Source: Hippophae tibetana
Taxonomy: Eukaryota; Streptophyta; Magnoliopsida; Rosales; Elaeagnaceae
Direction: 5' to 3'
Assembly: GCA_037013495.1 (NCBI GenBank)
Contig: CM072801.1
Location: 72,029,816 to 72,093,815 of the forward strand
DNA length: 64,000 bases
Shown: positions 1 through 12,444 of the stretch, piece by piece
How positions within the stretch are numbered: the first letter of the stretch is position 1
How the letters are laid out: each line of letters begins with the position of its first letter
Made by a program: the position numbers and the translations under genes
The notes under the pieces: model-generated
What the model was told of the DNA's origin: nothing
Database searches by the model: none
The model's input: the letters and a program-made list of their open reading frames with translations, nothing else

Positions 1-655
1 CATAAAAAACACACTATAGCAGTAGTTTTTCTATTCACATATTTTAACCTAGATTCCATCGTTTACACTACTTATAGACGACTTAAAATTTGGTCGCACC
101 ATATTATCTTTTTTTTTGTTCTTGTTCTTTCGAATTCCAATTCTATCATCTTAATCATGTTTTAAGCAATTCAACCTTTCTTATTCTTTGTGTTCCTAGG
201 TACATATGTTGTCCGCTAAAAGGATTTGCATTGTTTGGTATCATAGCCTTGGTTGCTGAAAATGTTTATCTATATTTATTTATCTGCATTTTGAATTTTA
301 GATTTATAAAAATTTGTCGTTTGATTGTTTTCTACTTTCTTAAGTCAGATATCAGAAAAAAGAATTAAATTGTGTCCTTAAAGTCGAGTGTTTTCTTTCA
401 ATTTTGTTGTCATTCTTTTCCTATTTGGATTTCATTTCGTAGCTTTCCTTAGTTTCACTGTATTTTTTTTCTCGTTATTTCATTTTTGTGTTCAACCTAT
501 CTATGTTTTTGAAAAAAACAAGAAAGTTACTACAGTTCACCATTTCAAAACAAAAAGAAGTTATCAATTGGGGTTGAAACTATAAACTGTCATAACTTTT
601 GACTCGTATATCGAAACGATTATTATAATATATCAAATCGAAACATGTTTCCACA
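1..655 (+). repeat. Reference unit 1 with internal map
   Basis: Landmarks in order: the phase-start motif (1-19); a T-rich tract (about 103-117); an AvrII-like palindrome cctagg (195-200), followed by gtacatatgttgtccgc; a conserved segment near 230-260 (ggtatcatagccttggttgctg); an AT-rich tatttatttatct run (about 270-287); agatatcaga (348-357); aagtcgagtg (381-390); CAAAA-type runs (about 546-556); the tail cataacttttgactcgtatatc (from 591); and the palindrome GAAACATGTTTC (640-651). Later units usually read ccgcg where this one has ccgct, so it is a variant member. Its closest relative in the window is unit 29 (18336-18990). Confidence 0.9.
640..651. other. 12-bp perfect palindrome GAAACATGTTTC, first of many copies
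   Basis: The sequence equals its own reverse complement. It lies a few bases before the next unit start, for example at 640-651 and 1295-1306, and recurs in most units. A second class of units reads TCGAAGCATGTTTCGA (for example 11118-11133). That is a 16-bp dyad with a single G/T mismatch pair. A third class (units 4, 6, 13 and 19) reads tagcatgtttcgtta and has a weaker dyad. The function is unknown. A role as a protein-binding or cruciform-prone site is inference only. Confidence 0.85.
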
Positions 656-1310
656 CATAAAAAACACACTATAGCAGTAGTTTTTCTATTCTCATATTTT
701 AACCTAGATTCCATCGTTTACACTACTTATAGACGTCTTAAAATTTGCTCGCACCCTATTACCTATTTTTGTGTTCTTGTTCTTTCGAATTCCAATTCTA
801 TCATCTTAACCATGTTTTAAGCAATTCAACCTTTCTTATTCTTTGTATTAATAGGTACATATGTTGTTCGCGAAAAGGATTTGCATTTTTTGGTATCATA
901 GCCTTGGTTGCTGAAAATGGTTTATCTATATTTATTTATCTAGTTTTTGAATTTTAGATTTATCAAAATTTGTCGTTTGATTGTTTTCTACTTTCTTAAG
1001 TCAGATATCAGAAAAAAGAATTAAATTGTGTCCTTAAAGTCGAGTGTTTTCTTTCAATTTTGTTGTCATTCTTTTCCTATTTGGATTTCATTTCGTAGCT
1101 TTCCTTAGTTTCACGGTATTTTTTTCTCGTTAGTTCATTATTGTGTTCAATCTATCTATGTTTTTGAAAAAAACAAGAAAGTTACTACAGCTCACAATTA
1201 AAAAACAAAAAGAAGTTGTCAATTGGGGTTGAAACTATAAACTTTCATAACTTCTGACTCTTATATCGAAACGACTATTATAATATATCAAATCGAAACA
1301 TGTTTCCATG

Positions 1311-3934
1311 CATAAAAAACACACTATAGCAGTAGTTTTTCTATTCTCATATTTCAACGCAGATTCCATCGTTTACACTAATTATAGGCGTCTTAAAATT
1401 TGTCACACCCTATTACCTTTTTCTGTGTTCTTGTTCTTTCGGATACCAATTCTATCATCTTAACCATGTTTTAAGCAATTCAACCTTTCTTATTCTTTGT
1501 ATTCTTAGGTAAATATGTTGTCCGCGAAAAGGATTTGCATTTTTTTTTTATCATATCCTTGGTTGCTGAAAATGGTTTATCTATATTTATTTATCTATTT
1601 TTTGAATTTTAGATTTATAAAAATTTGTCGTTTGATTGTTTTCTACTTTCTTAAGTTAGATATCAGAAAAAAGAATTAAATTGTGTCCTTAAAGTCGAGT
1701 GTTTTTTTTTCAATTTTGTTGTCATTCTTTTCCTATTTGGATTTCATTTCGTAGCTTTCCTTAGTTTCACTGTATTTTTTTCTCGTTATTTCATTTTTGT
1801 GTTCAACCTATCTATGTTTTTGAAAAAAACAAGAAAGTTACTACAGTTCATAATTTCAAAACAAAAAGAAGTTATCAATTGGGGTTGAAACTATAAACTG
1901 TCATAACTTTTGACTCGTATATCGAAACGACTATTATAATATATCAAATCGAAACATGTTTCCATACATAAAAAACACACTATAGCAGTAGTTTTTCTAT
2001 TCTCATATTTTAACCCAGATTCCATCGTTTACACTACTTATAGACATCTTAAAATTTTGTCGCACCCTATAACCTTTTTTTGTGTTCTTGTTCTTTCGAA
2101 TTCCAATTCTATCATCTTAACCATGTTTTAAGCAATTCAACCTTTCTTATTCTTTGTATTCATAGGTACATATGTTGTTCACGAAAAGGATTTGCATTGT
2201 TTGGTATCATAGCCTTGGTTGCTGAAAATGGTTTATCTATATTTATTTATCTATTTTTTGAATTTTAGATTTATAAAAATTTGTCCTTTGATTGCTTTCT
2301 ACTTTCTTAAGTCAGATATCAGAAAAAAGAATTAAATTGTGTCCTTCAAGTCGAGTGTTTTCTTTCAATTTTGGTGTCATTCTTTTCCTATTTGGATTTC
2401 ATTTGCTAACTTTCCTTAGTTTCACGGTATTTTTTTCTCGTTATTTCATTATTGTGTTCAATCTATCTATGTTTTTGAAAGAAATAAGAAATTATTGCAC
2501 TTCACAATTTCAAAACAAAAAGAAGTTATCAATTGGGGTTAAAACTGTAAACTGTTATAACTTTATACTCGTATATCGAAACGACTATTATAATATTTTA
2601 AATTTTAGCATGTTTCGTTACATAAAAAACACACTATAGTAGTAGTTTTTCTATTCTAATATTTTAACGCAGATTCCATCGTTTACACTAATTATAGACG
2701 TCTTAAAATTTGGTCGCACCCTATTACCTTTTTCTGTGTTCTTGTTCTTTCGGATACCAATTCTATCATCTTAACCATGTTTTAAGCAATTCAACCTTTC
2801 TTATTCTTTGTGTTCCTAGGTACATCTGTTGTCTGCGAAAAGGATTTGCATTGTTTGGTATCATAGCCTTGGTTGCTGAAAATGGTTTATCTATATTTAT
2901 TTATCTGCTTTTTGAATTTTAGATTTATAAAAATTTGTCGTTTGATTGTTTTCTACTTTCTTAAGTTAGATATCAGAAAAAAGAATTAAATTGTGTCCTT
3001 AAAGTCGAGTGTTTTTTTTTTTTCAATTTTGTTGTCATTCTTTTCCTATTTGGATTTAATTTCCTAGCTTTCCTTAGTTTCACTGTATTTTTTTCTCGTT
3101 ATTTCATTTTTGTGTTCAACCTATCTTTGTTTTTGAAAAAAACAAGAAAGTTACTACAGTTCACAATTTCAAAACAAAAAGAAGTTATCAATTGGGGTTG
3201 AAACTATAAACTGTCATAACTTTTGACTCGTATATCGAAACGACTATTATAATATATCAAATCGAAACATGTTTCCATACATAAAAAACACACTATAGCA
3301 GTAGTTTTTCTATTCTCATATTTTAACCCAGATTCCATCGTTTACACTACTTATAGACATCTTAAAATTTTGTCGGACCCTATCACCTTTTTTTGTGTTC
3401 TTGTTCTTTCGAATTCCAATTCTATCATCTTAACCATGTTTTAAGCAATTCAACCTTTCTTATTCTTTGTATTCATAGGTACATATGTTGTTCACGAAAA
3501 GGATTTGCATTGTTTGGTATCATAGCCTTGGTTGCTGAAAATGGTTTATCTATATTTATTTATCTATTTTTTGAATTTTAGATTTATAAAAATTTGTCCT
3601 TTGATTGCTTTCTACTTTCTTAAGTCAGATATCAGAAAAAAGAATTAAATTGTGTCCTTCAAGTCGAGTGTTTTCTTTCAATTTTGGTGTCATTCTTTTC
3701 CTATTTGGATTTCATTTGCTAACTTTCCTTAGTTTCACGGTATTTTTTTCTCGTTATTTCATTATTGTGTTCAATCTATCTATGTTTTTGAAAGAAATAA
3801 GAAAGTTATTGCACTTCACAATTTCAAAACAAAAAGAAGTTATCAATTGAGGTTAAAACTGTAAACTGTTATAACTTTATACTCGTATATCGAAATGACT
3901 ATTATAATATTTTAAATTGTAGCATGTTTCGTTA
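1311..3934 (+). repeat. Tandem dimer: units 3-4 and units 5-6
   Basis: Units 3 and 5 share cgcagattcc with aattata. Units 4 and 6 share cccagattcc, gacatc and ttttgtcg in front. At the back they share cctttgattgctttc, cttcaagtcg, ttggtgtc, a tattgcac segment and a ttttaaatt...agcatgtttcgtta end. The 4-to-6 offset is 1313 bp, because unit 5 is 659 bp. Its extra length lies in a 12-base T run (about 3012-3023) where other copies have a shorter run, in most units interrupted by a c. This is a two-unit duplication followed by homopolymer slippage. Confidence 0.75.
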
Positions 3935-5244
3935 CATAAAAAACACACTATAGTAGTAGTTTTTCTATTCTCATATTTTAAGCATGATTGCATGGTTTAC
4001 ACTACTTATAGACGTCTTAAAATTTGGTCGCACCCTATTACCTTTTTTTTTGTTCTTGTTCTTTCGGATACCAATTCTATCATCCTAATCATGTTTTAAG
4101 AAATTCAACCTTTCTTATTCTTTGTGTTCCTAGGTACATATGTTGTCCGCGAAAAGGATTTACATTGTTTGGTATCATAGCCTTGGTTGCTGAAAATGGT
4201 TTATCTATATTTATTTATCTACTTTTTGAATTTTAGATTTATAAAAATTTGCTGTTTGATTGTTTTCTAGTTTCTTAAGATATATATCAGAAAAAAGAAT
4301 TAAATTGTGTCCTTAAAGTCGAGTGTTTTCTTTCAATTTTGTTGTCATTCTTTTCCTATTTGGATTTCATTTCGTAGCTTTCCTTAGTTTCCCGGTATTT
4401 TTTTCTCGTTATTTCATTTTTGTGTTCAACCAATCTATGTTTTTGAAAAAAACAATAAAGGTACTACAGTTCACAATTTCAAAACAAAAAGAAGTTATCA
4501 ATTGGGGTTGAAACTATAAACTGTCATAACTTTTGACTCGTATATCGAAACGACAATTATAATATATCAAATCGAAACATGTTTCCATACATAAAAAACA
4601 CACTATAGCAGTAGTTTTTCTATTCTCATATTTTAACCCAGATTCCATCGTTTACACTAATTATAGACGTCTTAAAATTTGGTCGCACCCTATTACCTTT
4701 TTTTATGTTCTTGTTCTTTCGGATACCAATTCTATCATCTTAATCATGTTTTAAGTAATTCAACCTTTCTTATTCTTTGTGTTCCTAGGTACATATGTTG
4801 TCCGCGAAAAGGATTTGCATTGTTTGGTATCATAGCCTTGGTTGCTGAAAATGGTTTATCTATATTTATTTATCTGCTTTTTGAATTTTAGATTTATAAA
4901 AATTTGTCGTTTGATTGTTTTCTACGTTCTTAAGTCACATATCAGAAAAAAGAATTAAATTTTTTCCTTAAAGTCGAGTTTTTTCTTTCAATTTTGTTGT
5001 CATTCTTTTCCTATTTGGATTTCATTTCGTAGCTTTCCTTAGTTTCACGGTATTTTTTTCTCGTTATTTCATTTTTGTGTTCAACCTATCTGTGTTTTTG
5101 AAAAAAACAAGAAAGTTACTACAGTTCACAATTTCAAAACAAAAAGAAGTTATCAATTGGGGTTGAAACTATAAACTGTTATAACTTTTGACTCGTATAT
5201 CGAAACGATTATTATAATATATCAAATCGAAACATGTTTCCATA
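3935..5244 (+). repeat. Anchor pair 7-8 (first of three copies)
   Basis: Unit 7 starts with tagtagtag...aagcatgattgcatgg and later has gctgtttg and aagatatatatcag. Unit 8 has ctacgttcttaagtcacat. The same ordered pair returns at 8518-9826 and 12445-13753. The offset is 4583 bp (seven units) to the second copy and 3927 bp (six units) from second to third, so the block size changed by one unit between duplications. Confidence 0.8.
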
Positions 5245-6553
5245 CATAAAAAACACACTATAGCAGTAGTTTTTCTATTCACATATTTTAACCCAGATTC
5301 CATCGTTTACACTACTTATAGACGTCTTAAAATTTGGTTGCACCCTATTACCTTTTTTGTGTTCTTGTTCATTCGAATTCCAATTCTATCATCTTAATCA
5401 TGTTTTAAGCAATTTAACCTTTCTTATTCTTTTTGTTCCTAGGTACATATGTTGTCCGCGAAAAGGATTTGCATTGTTTTGTATCATAGCCTTGGTTGCT
5501 GAAAATGGTTTATCTATATTTATTTATCTACTTTTTGAATTTTATATTTATAAAAATTTGTTGTTTGATTGTTTTCTACTTTCCTAAGTCAGATATCAGA
5601 AAAAAGAATTAAATTGTGTCCTTAAAGTCGAGTGTTTTCTTTCAATTTTGTTGTCATTCTTTTCCTATTTGGATTTCATTTCGTAGCTTTCCTTAGTTTC
5701 ACGGTATTTGTTTCTCGTTATTTTATTATTGTGTTCAATCTATCTATGTTTTTGAAAAAAACAAGAAAGTTACTACAACTCACAATTAAAAAACAAAAAG
5801 AAGTTGTCAATTGGGGTTGAAACTATAAACTTTCATAACTTCTGACTCTTATATCGAAATGACTATTAAAATATATCAAATCGAAACATGTTTCCATGCA
5901 TAAAAAACACACTATAGCAGTAGTTTTTCTATTCTCATATTTTAACGCAGATTCCATCGTTTACACTAATTATAGGCGTCTTAAAATTTGTCGCACCCTA
6001 TTACCTTTTTCTGTGTTCTTGTTCTTTCGGATACCAATTCTATCATCTTAACCATGTTTTAAGCAATTCAACCTTTCTTATTCTTTGTATTCTTAGGTAC
6101 ATATGTTGTCCACGAAAAGGATTTGCATTTTTTTTTATCATATCCTTGGTTGCTGAAAATGGTTTATCTATATTTATTTATCTATTTTTTGAATTTTAGA
6201 TTTATAAAAATTTGTCGTTTGATTGTTTTCTACTTTCTTAAGTTAGATATCAGAAAAAAGAATTAAATTGTGTCCTTAAAGTCGAGTGTTTTTTTTTCAA
6301 TTTTGTTGTCATTCTTTTCCTATTTGGATTTCATTTCCTAGCTTTCCTTAGTTTCACTGTATTTTTTTCTCGTTATTTCATTTTTGTGTTCAACCTATCT
6401 TTGTGTTTGAAAAAAACAAGAAAGTTACTACAGTTCATAATTTCAAAACAAAAAGAAGTTATCAATTGGGGTTGAAACTATAAACTGTCATAACTTTTGA
6501 CTCGTATATCGAAACGACTATTATAATATATCAAATCGAAACATGTTTCCATA

Positions 6554-7208
6554 CATAAAAAACACACTATAGCAGTAGTTTTTCTATTCTCATATTTTAA
6601 CCCAGATTCCATCGTTTACACTACTTATAGACATCTTAAAATTTTGTCGCACCCTATAACCTTTTTTTGTGTTCTTGTTCTTTCGAATTCCAATTCTATC
6701 ATCTTAACCATGTTTTAAGCAATTCAACCTTTCTTATTCTTTGTATTCATAGGTACATATGTTGTCCGCGAAAAGGATTTGCATTGTTTTGTATCATAGC
6801 CTTGGTTGCTGAAAATGGTTTATCTATATTTATTTATCTACTTTTTGAATTTTATATTTATAAAAATTTGTTGTTTGATTGTTTTCTACTTTCCTAAGTC
6901 AGATATCAGAAAAAAGAATTAAATTGTGTCCTTAAAGTCGAGTGTTTTCTTTCAATTTTGTTGTCATTCTTTTCCTATTTGGATTTCATTTCGTAGCTTT
7001 CCTTAGTTTCATGGTATTTGTTTCTCGTTATTTTATTATTGTGTTCAATCTATCTATGTTTTTGAAAAAAACAAGAAAGTTACTACAACTCACAATTAAA
7101 AAACAAAAAGAAGTTGTCAATTGGGGTTGAAACTATAAACTTTCATAACTTCTGACTCTTATATCGAAATGACTATTAAAATATATCAAATCGAAACATG
7201 TTTCCATG
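6554..7208 (+). repeat. Hybrid unit 11 (type-4 front, type-E back)
   Basis: The front matches units 4 and 6: gacatc, ttttgtcg, cctataacc, and attcataggt near 6745-6753. From 6765 onward (gtccgcg, then gttttgtatc, then ttttatatttataa) it matches unit 9 (5245-5898), the E type that reappears in Domain III. The switch lies between 6751 and 6764, unit positions 197-210. The length is normal at 655 bp, so the exchange was in register. Confidence 0.75.
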
Positions 7209-7863
7209 CATAAAAAACACACTATAGCAGTAGTTTTTCTATTCTCATATTTTAACGCAGATTCCATCGTTTACACTAATTATAGGCGTCTTAAAATTTG
7301 TCGCACCCTATTACCTTTTTCTGTGTTCTTGTTCTTTCGGATACCAATTCTATCATCTTAATCATGTTTTAAGCAATTCAACCTTTCTTATTCTTTGTGT
7401 TTCTAGGTACATATGTTGTCCGCGAAAAGTATTTGCATTGTTTGGTATCATAGCCTTGGTTGCTGAAAATGGTTTATCTATATTTATTTATCTACTTTTT
7501 GAATTTTAGATTTGTAAAAATTTGTCGTTTGTTTGTTTTCTAATTTCTTAAGTCATATATCAGAAAAAAGAATTAAATTGTGTAATTAAAGTCGAGTGTT
7601 TTTTTTTTCAATTTTGTTGTCATTCTTTTCCTATTTGGATTTCATTTCCTAGCTTTCCTTAGTTTCACTGTATTTTTTCTCGTTATTTCATTTTTGTGTT
7701 CAACCTATCTTTGTTTTTGAAAAAAACAAGAAAGTTACTACAGTTCACAATTTCAAAACAAAAAGAAGTTGTCAATTGGGGTTGAAACTATAAACTTTCA
7801 TAACTATTGACTCTTATATCGAAACGACTATTATAATATATCAAATCGAAACATGTTTCCATA
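7209..7863 (+). repeat. Hybrid unit 12 with P-type back, an outlier in Domain I
   Basis: The front matches units 3 and 10: cgcag, aattataggcg, tttttctgtg. After about 7361 it carries gtgtttctaggtac, aaaagtatttgc, atttgtaaaaatttg, gtttgtttgttttctaa and catatatcag. That set otherwise characterises the P units of Domain III, and unit 59 (37972-38626) shares even the rare pair gtgtttctagg plus aaaagtatttgc. A private change, tgtgtaatt for tgtgtcctt, lies near 7580-7590. The switch is at about unit positions 113-152. Confidence 0.7.
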
Positions 7864-8055
7864 CATAAAAAACACACTATAGCAGTAGTTTTTCTATTCT
7901 CATATTTTGACCCAGATTCCATCGTTTACACTACTTATAGACGTCTTAAAATTTGGTCGCACCCTATTACCTTTTTTTGTGTTCTTGCTCTTTCGGATAC
8001 CAATTCTATCATCTTAATATGTTTTAAGCAATTCAACCTTTCTTATTCTTTATGC

Positions 8056-11000
8056 TCCTAGGTACATATGTTGTCCGTGAAAAGGATTTGCATTGTTTGG
8101 TATCATAGCCTTGGTTGCTGAAAATGGTTTATCTATATTTATTAATCTATTTTTTGAATTTTAGATTTATAAAAATTTGTCCTTTGATTGCTTTCTACTT
8201 TCTTAAGTCAGATATCAGAAAAAAGAATTAAATTGTGTCCTTCAAGTCGAGTGTTTTCTTTCAATTTTGGTGTCATTCTTTTCCTATTTAGATTTCATTT
8301 GCTAACTTTCCTTAGTTTCACGGTATTTTTTTCTCGTTATTTCATTATTGTGTTCAATCTATCTATGTTTTTGAAAGAAATAAGAAAGTCATTGCACTTC
8401 ACAATTTCAAAACAAAAAGAAGTTATCAATTGGGGTTAAAACTGTAAACTGTTATAACTTTATACTCGTATATCGAAATGACTATTATAATATTTTAAAT
8501 TGTAGCATGTTTCGTTACATAAAAAACACACTATAGTAGTAGTTTTTCTATTCTCATATTTTAAGCATGATTGCATGGTTTACACTACTTATAGACGTCT
8601 TAAAATTTGGTCGCACCCTATTACCTTTTTTTGTGTTCTTGTTCTTTCGGATACCAATTCTATCATCCTAATCATGTTTTAAGAAATTCAACCTTTCTTA
8701 TTCTTTGTGTACCTAGGTACATATGTTGTCCGCGAAAAGGATTTACATTGTTTGGTATCATAGCCTTGGTTGCTGAAAATGGTTTATCTATATTTATTTA
8801 TCTACTTTTTGAATTTTAGATTTATAAAAATTTGCTGTTTGATTGTTTTCTAGTTTCTTAAGATATATATCAGAAAAAAAGAATTAAATTGTGTCCTTAA
8901 AGTCGAGTGTTTTCTTTCAATTTTGTTGTCATTCTTTTCCTATTTGGATTTCATTTCGTAGCTTTCCTTAGTTTCACGGTATTTTTTTCTCGTTATTTCA
9001 TTTTTGTGTTCAACCAATCTATGTTTTGAAAAAAACAAGAAAGGTACTACAGTTCACAATTTGAAAACAAAAAGAAGTTATCAATTGGGGTTGAAACTAT
9101 AAACTGTCATAACTTTTGACTCGTATATCGAAACGACAATTATAATATATCAAATCGAAACATGTTTCCATACATAAAAAACACACTATAGCAGTAGTTT
9201 TTCTATTCTCATATTTTAACCGAGATTCCATCGTTTACAATACTTATAGACGTCTTAAAATTTGGTCGCACCCTATTACCTTTTTTATGTTCTTGTTCTT
9301 TCGGATACCAATTCTATCATCTTAATCATGTTTTAAGTAATTCAACCTTTCTTATTCTTTGTGTTCCTAGGTACATATGTTGTCTGCGAAAAGGATTTGC
9401 ATTGTTTGGTATCATAGCCTTGGTTGCTGAAAATGGTTTATCTATATTTATTTATCTGCTTTTTGAATTTAAGATTTATAAAAATTTGTCGTTTGATTGT
9501 TTTCTACGTTCTTAGGTCACATATCAGAAAAAAGAATTAAATTTTGTCCTTAAAGTCGAGTTTTTTCTTTCAATTTTGTTGTCATTCTTTTCCTATTTGG
9601 ATTTCATTTCGTAGCTTTCCTTAGTTTCACGGTATTTTTTTCTCGTTATTTCATTTTTGTGTTCAACCTATATGTGTTTTTGAAAAAAACAAGAAAGTTA
9701 CTACAGTTCACAATTTCAAAACAAAAAGAAGTTATCAATTGGGGTTGAAACTATAAACTGTTATAACTTTTGACTCGTATATCGAAACGATTATTATAAT
9801 ATATCAAATCGAAACATGTTTCCATACATAAAAAACACACTATAGCAGTAGTTTTTCTATTCACATATTTTAACCCAGATTCCATCGGTTACACTACTTA
9901 TAGACGTCTTAAAATTTGGTCGCACCCTACTACCTTTTTTTATGTTCTTGTTCTTTCGGATACCAATTCTATCATCTTAATCATGTTTTAAGTAATTCAA
10001 CCTTTCTTATTCTTTGTGTTCCTAGGTACATATGTTGTCCGCGAAAAGGATTTGCATTGTTTGGTATCATAGCCTTAGTTGCTGAAAATGGTTTATCTAT
10101 ATTTATTTATCTCCTTTTTGAATGTTAGATTTATTAAAATTTGTCATTTGTTTGTTTTCTAATTTCTTAAGTCAGATATCAGAAAAAAGAATTAAATTGT
10201 GTCCTTAAAGTCGAGTGTTTTCTTTCAATTTTGTTGTCATTCTTTTCCTATTTGGACTTGATTTCGTAGCTGGCCTTAGTTTCACGGTATTTTTTTCTCG
10301 TAATTTCATTTTTGTGTTCAACCTATCTATGTTTTTGAAAAAAACAAGAAAGTTACTACAACTTACAATTAAAAAACAAAAAGAAGTTGTCAATTGGGGT
10401 TGAAACTATAAACTTTCATAACTATTGACTCTTATATCGAAACGACTATTATAATATATCAAATCGAAACATGTTTCCATACATAAAAAACACACTATAG
10501 CAGTAGTTTTTCTATTCTCATATTTTGACCCAGATTCCATCGTTTACACTACTTATAGACGTCTTAAAATTTGGTCGCACCCTATTACCTTTTTTTGTGT
10601 TCTTGCTCTTTCGGATACCAATTCTATCATCTTATTATGTTTTAAGCAATTCAACCTTTCTTATTCTTTATGCTCCTAGGTACATATGTTGTCCGTGAAA
10701 AGGATTTGCATTGTTTGGTATCATAGCCTTGGTTGCTAAAAATCGTTTATCTATATTTATTTATCTATTTTTTGAATTTTAGATTTATAAAAATTTGTCC
10801 TTTGATTGCTTTCTACTTTCTTAAGTCAGATATCAGAAAAAAGAATTAAATTGTGTCCTTCAAGTCGAGGGTTTTCTTTCAATTTTGGTGTCATTCTTTT
10901 CCTATTTGGATTTCATTTGCTAACTTTCCTTAGTTCCACGGTTTTTTTTTCTCGTTATTTCATTTTTGTGTTCAACCTATCTATGTTTTTGAGAGAAACA

Positions 11001-11982
11001 AGAAAGTTACTACAGTTCACAATTTCAAAACAAAAAGAAGTTATCAATTGGCGTTAAAACTGTAAACTGTTATAACTTTTGACTCTTATATCGAAATGAC
11101 TATTATAATATATCAAATCGAAGCATGTTTCGATACATAAAAAACACACTATAGCAGTAGTTTTTCTATTCTCATATTTTAACCCTGATTCCATCGTTTA
11201 CACTACTTATAGACGTCTTAAAATTTGGTCGCACCCTATTACCTTTTTTTGTGTTCTTCCTCTTTCGGATACCAATTCTATCATCTTAATATGTTATAAG
11301 CAATTCAACCTTTCTTATTCTTTGTGCTCCTAGGTACATATGTTGTCCGCGAAAAGGATTTGCATTGTTTGGTATCATAGCCTTGGTTGCTAAAATTGGT
11401 TTATCTATATTTATTTAACTATTTTTTGAATTTTAGATTTATAAAAATTTGTCCTTTGATTGCTTTCTACTTTCTTAAGTCAGATATCAGAAAAAAGAAT
11501 TAAAATGTGTCCTTCAAGTCGAGTGTTTTCTTTCAATTTTAGTGTCATTCTTTTCCTATTTGGATTTCATTTGCTAACTTTCCTTAGTGTCACGGTATTT
11601 TTTTCTCGTTATTTCATTTTTGTGTTCAACCTATCTATGTTTTTGAAAGAAACAAGAAAGTTACTACAGTTCACAATTTCAAAACAAAAAGAAGTTATCA
11701 ATTGGCGTTAAAACTGTAAACTGTTATAACTTTTGACACTTATATCGAAATGACTATTATAATATATCAAATCGAAGCATGTTTCGATACATAAAAAACA
11801 CACTATAGCAGTAGTTTTTCTATTCTCATATTTTAACCCTGATTCCATGGTTTACACTACTTATAGACGTCTTAAAATTTGGTCGCACCCTATTACCTTT
11901 TTTTGTGTTCTTGTTCTTTCGGATACCAATTCTATCATCTTAATCATGTTTTAAGCAATTCAACCTTTCTTATTCTTTGTGT
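8056..11982 (+). repeat. Six-unit block, copy 1 (3927 bp)
   Basis: Starting in the middle of unit 13, every base I compared recurs 3927 bp downstream up to 10112. From about 10079 to 12004 the sequence recurs 4582 bp downstream. I found three differences in the first stretch (near 8665, 9700 and 9888) and four in the second (near 10353, 11238, 11417 and 11452). That is about 99.8% identity by eye. The left limit is set by gctcc here against gttcc in the copy (8055 and 11982). Confidence 0.9.
8518..9826 (+). repeat. Anchor pair 14-15 (second copy)
   Basis: It matches 3935-5244 in order and in diagnostic bases (aagcatgattgcatgg, gctgtttg, aagatatatatcag, ctacgttctt). Differences shared with the third copy but not the first include aaccgag for aacccag, acaatactta, ttgaaaacaaaaag, and gggt-side changes. 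The second and third copies are therefore the most recent pair. It lies inside the 3927-bp duplicated block. Confidence 0.8.
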
Positions 11983-12444
11983 TCCTAGGTACATATGTTG
12001 TCCGTGAAAAGGATTTGCATTGTTTGGTATCATAGCCTTGGTTGCTGAAAATGGTTTATCTATATTTATTAATCTATTTTTTGAATTTTAGATTTATAAA
12101 AATTTGTCCTTTGATTGCTTTCTACTTTCTTAAGTCAGATATCAGAAAAAAGAATTAAATTGTGTCCTTCAAGTCGAGTGTTTTCTTTCAATTTTGGTGT
12201 CATTCTTTTCCTATTTAGATTTCATTTGCTAACTTTCCTTAGTTTCACGGTATTTTTTTCTCGTTATTTCATTATTGTGTTCAATCTATCTATGTTTTTG
12301 AAAGAAATAAGAAAGTCATTGCACTTCACAATTTCAAAACAAAAAGAAGTTATCAATTGGGGTTAAAACTGTAAACTGTTATAACTTTATACTCGTATAT
12401 CGAAATGACTATTATAATATTTTAAATTGTAGCATGTTTCGTTA

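Noticed and set aside
100-120. The poly-T tract of each unit as an RNA polymerase III terminator or a transposon poly-A tail
   Set aside because: No A or B box, tRNA-like fold, target-site duplication or element body accompanies it. The tract is simply one of several T runs in a T-rich unit.
1-655. Internal sub-repeats within the unit (several gtgttc, ttctttc and atttcatttt words)
   Set aside because: The similarities are short, T-rich and not evenly spaced. I could not extend any of them to a convincing ancestral short repeat.
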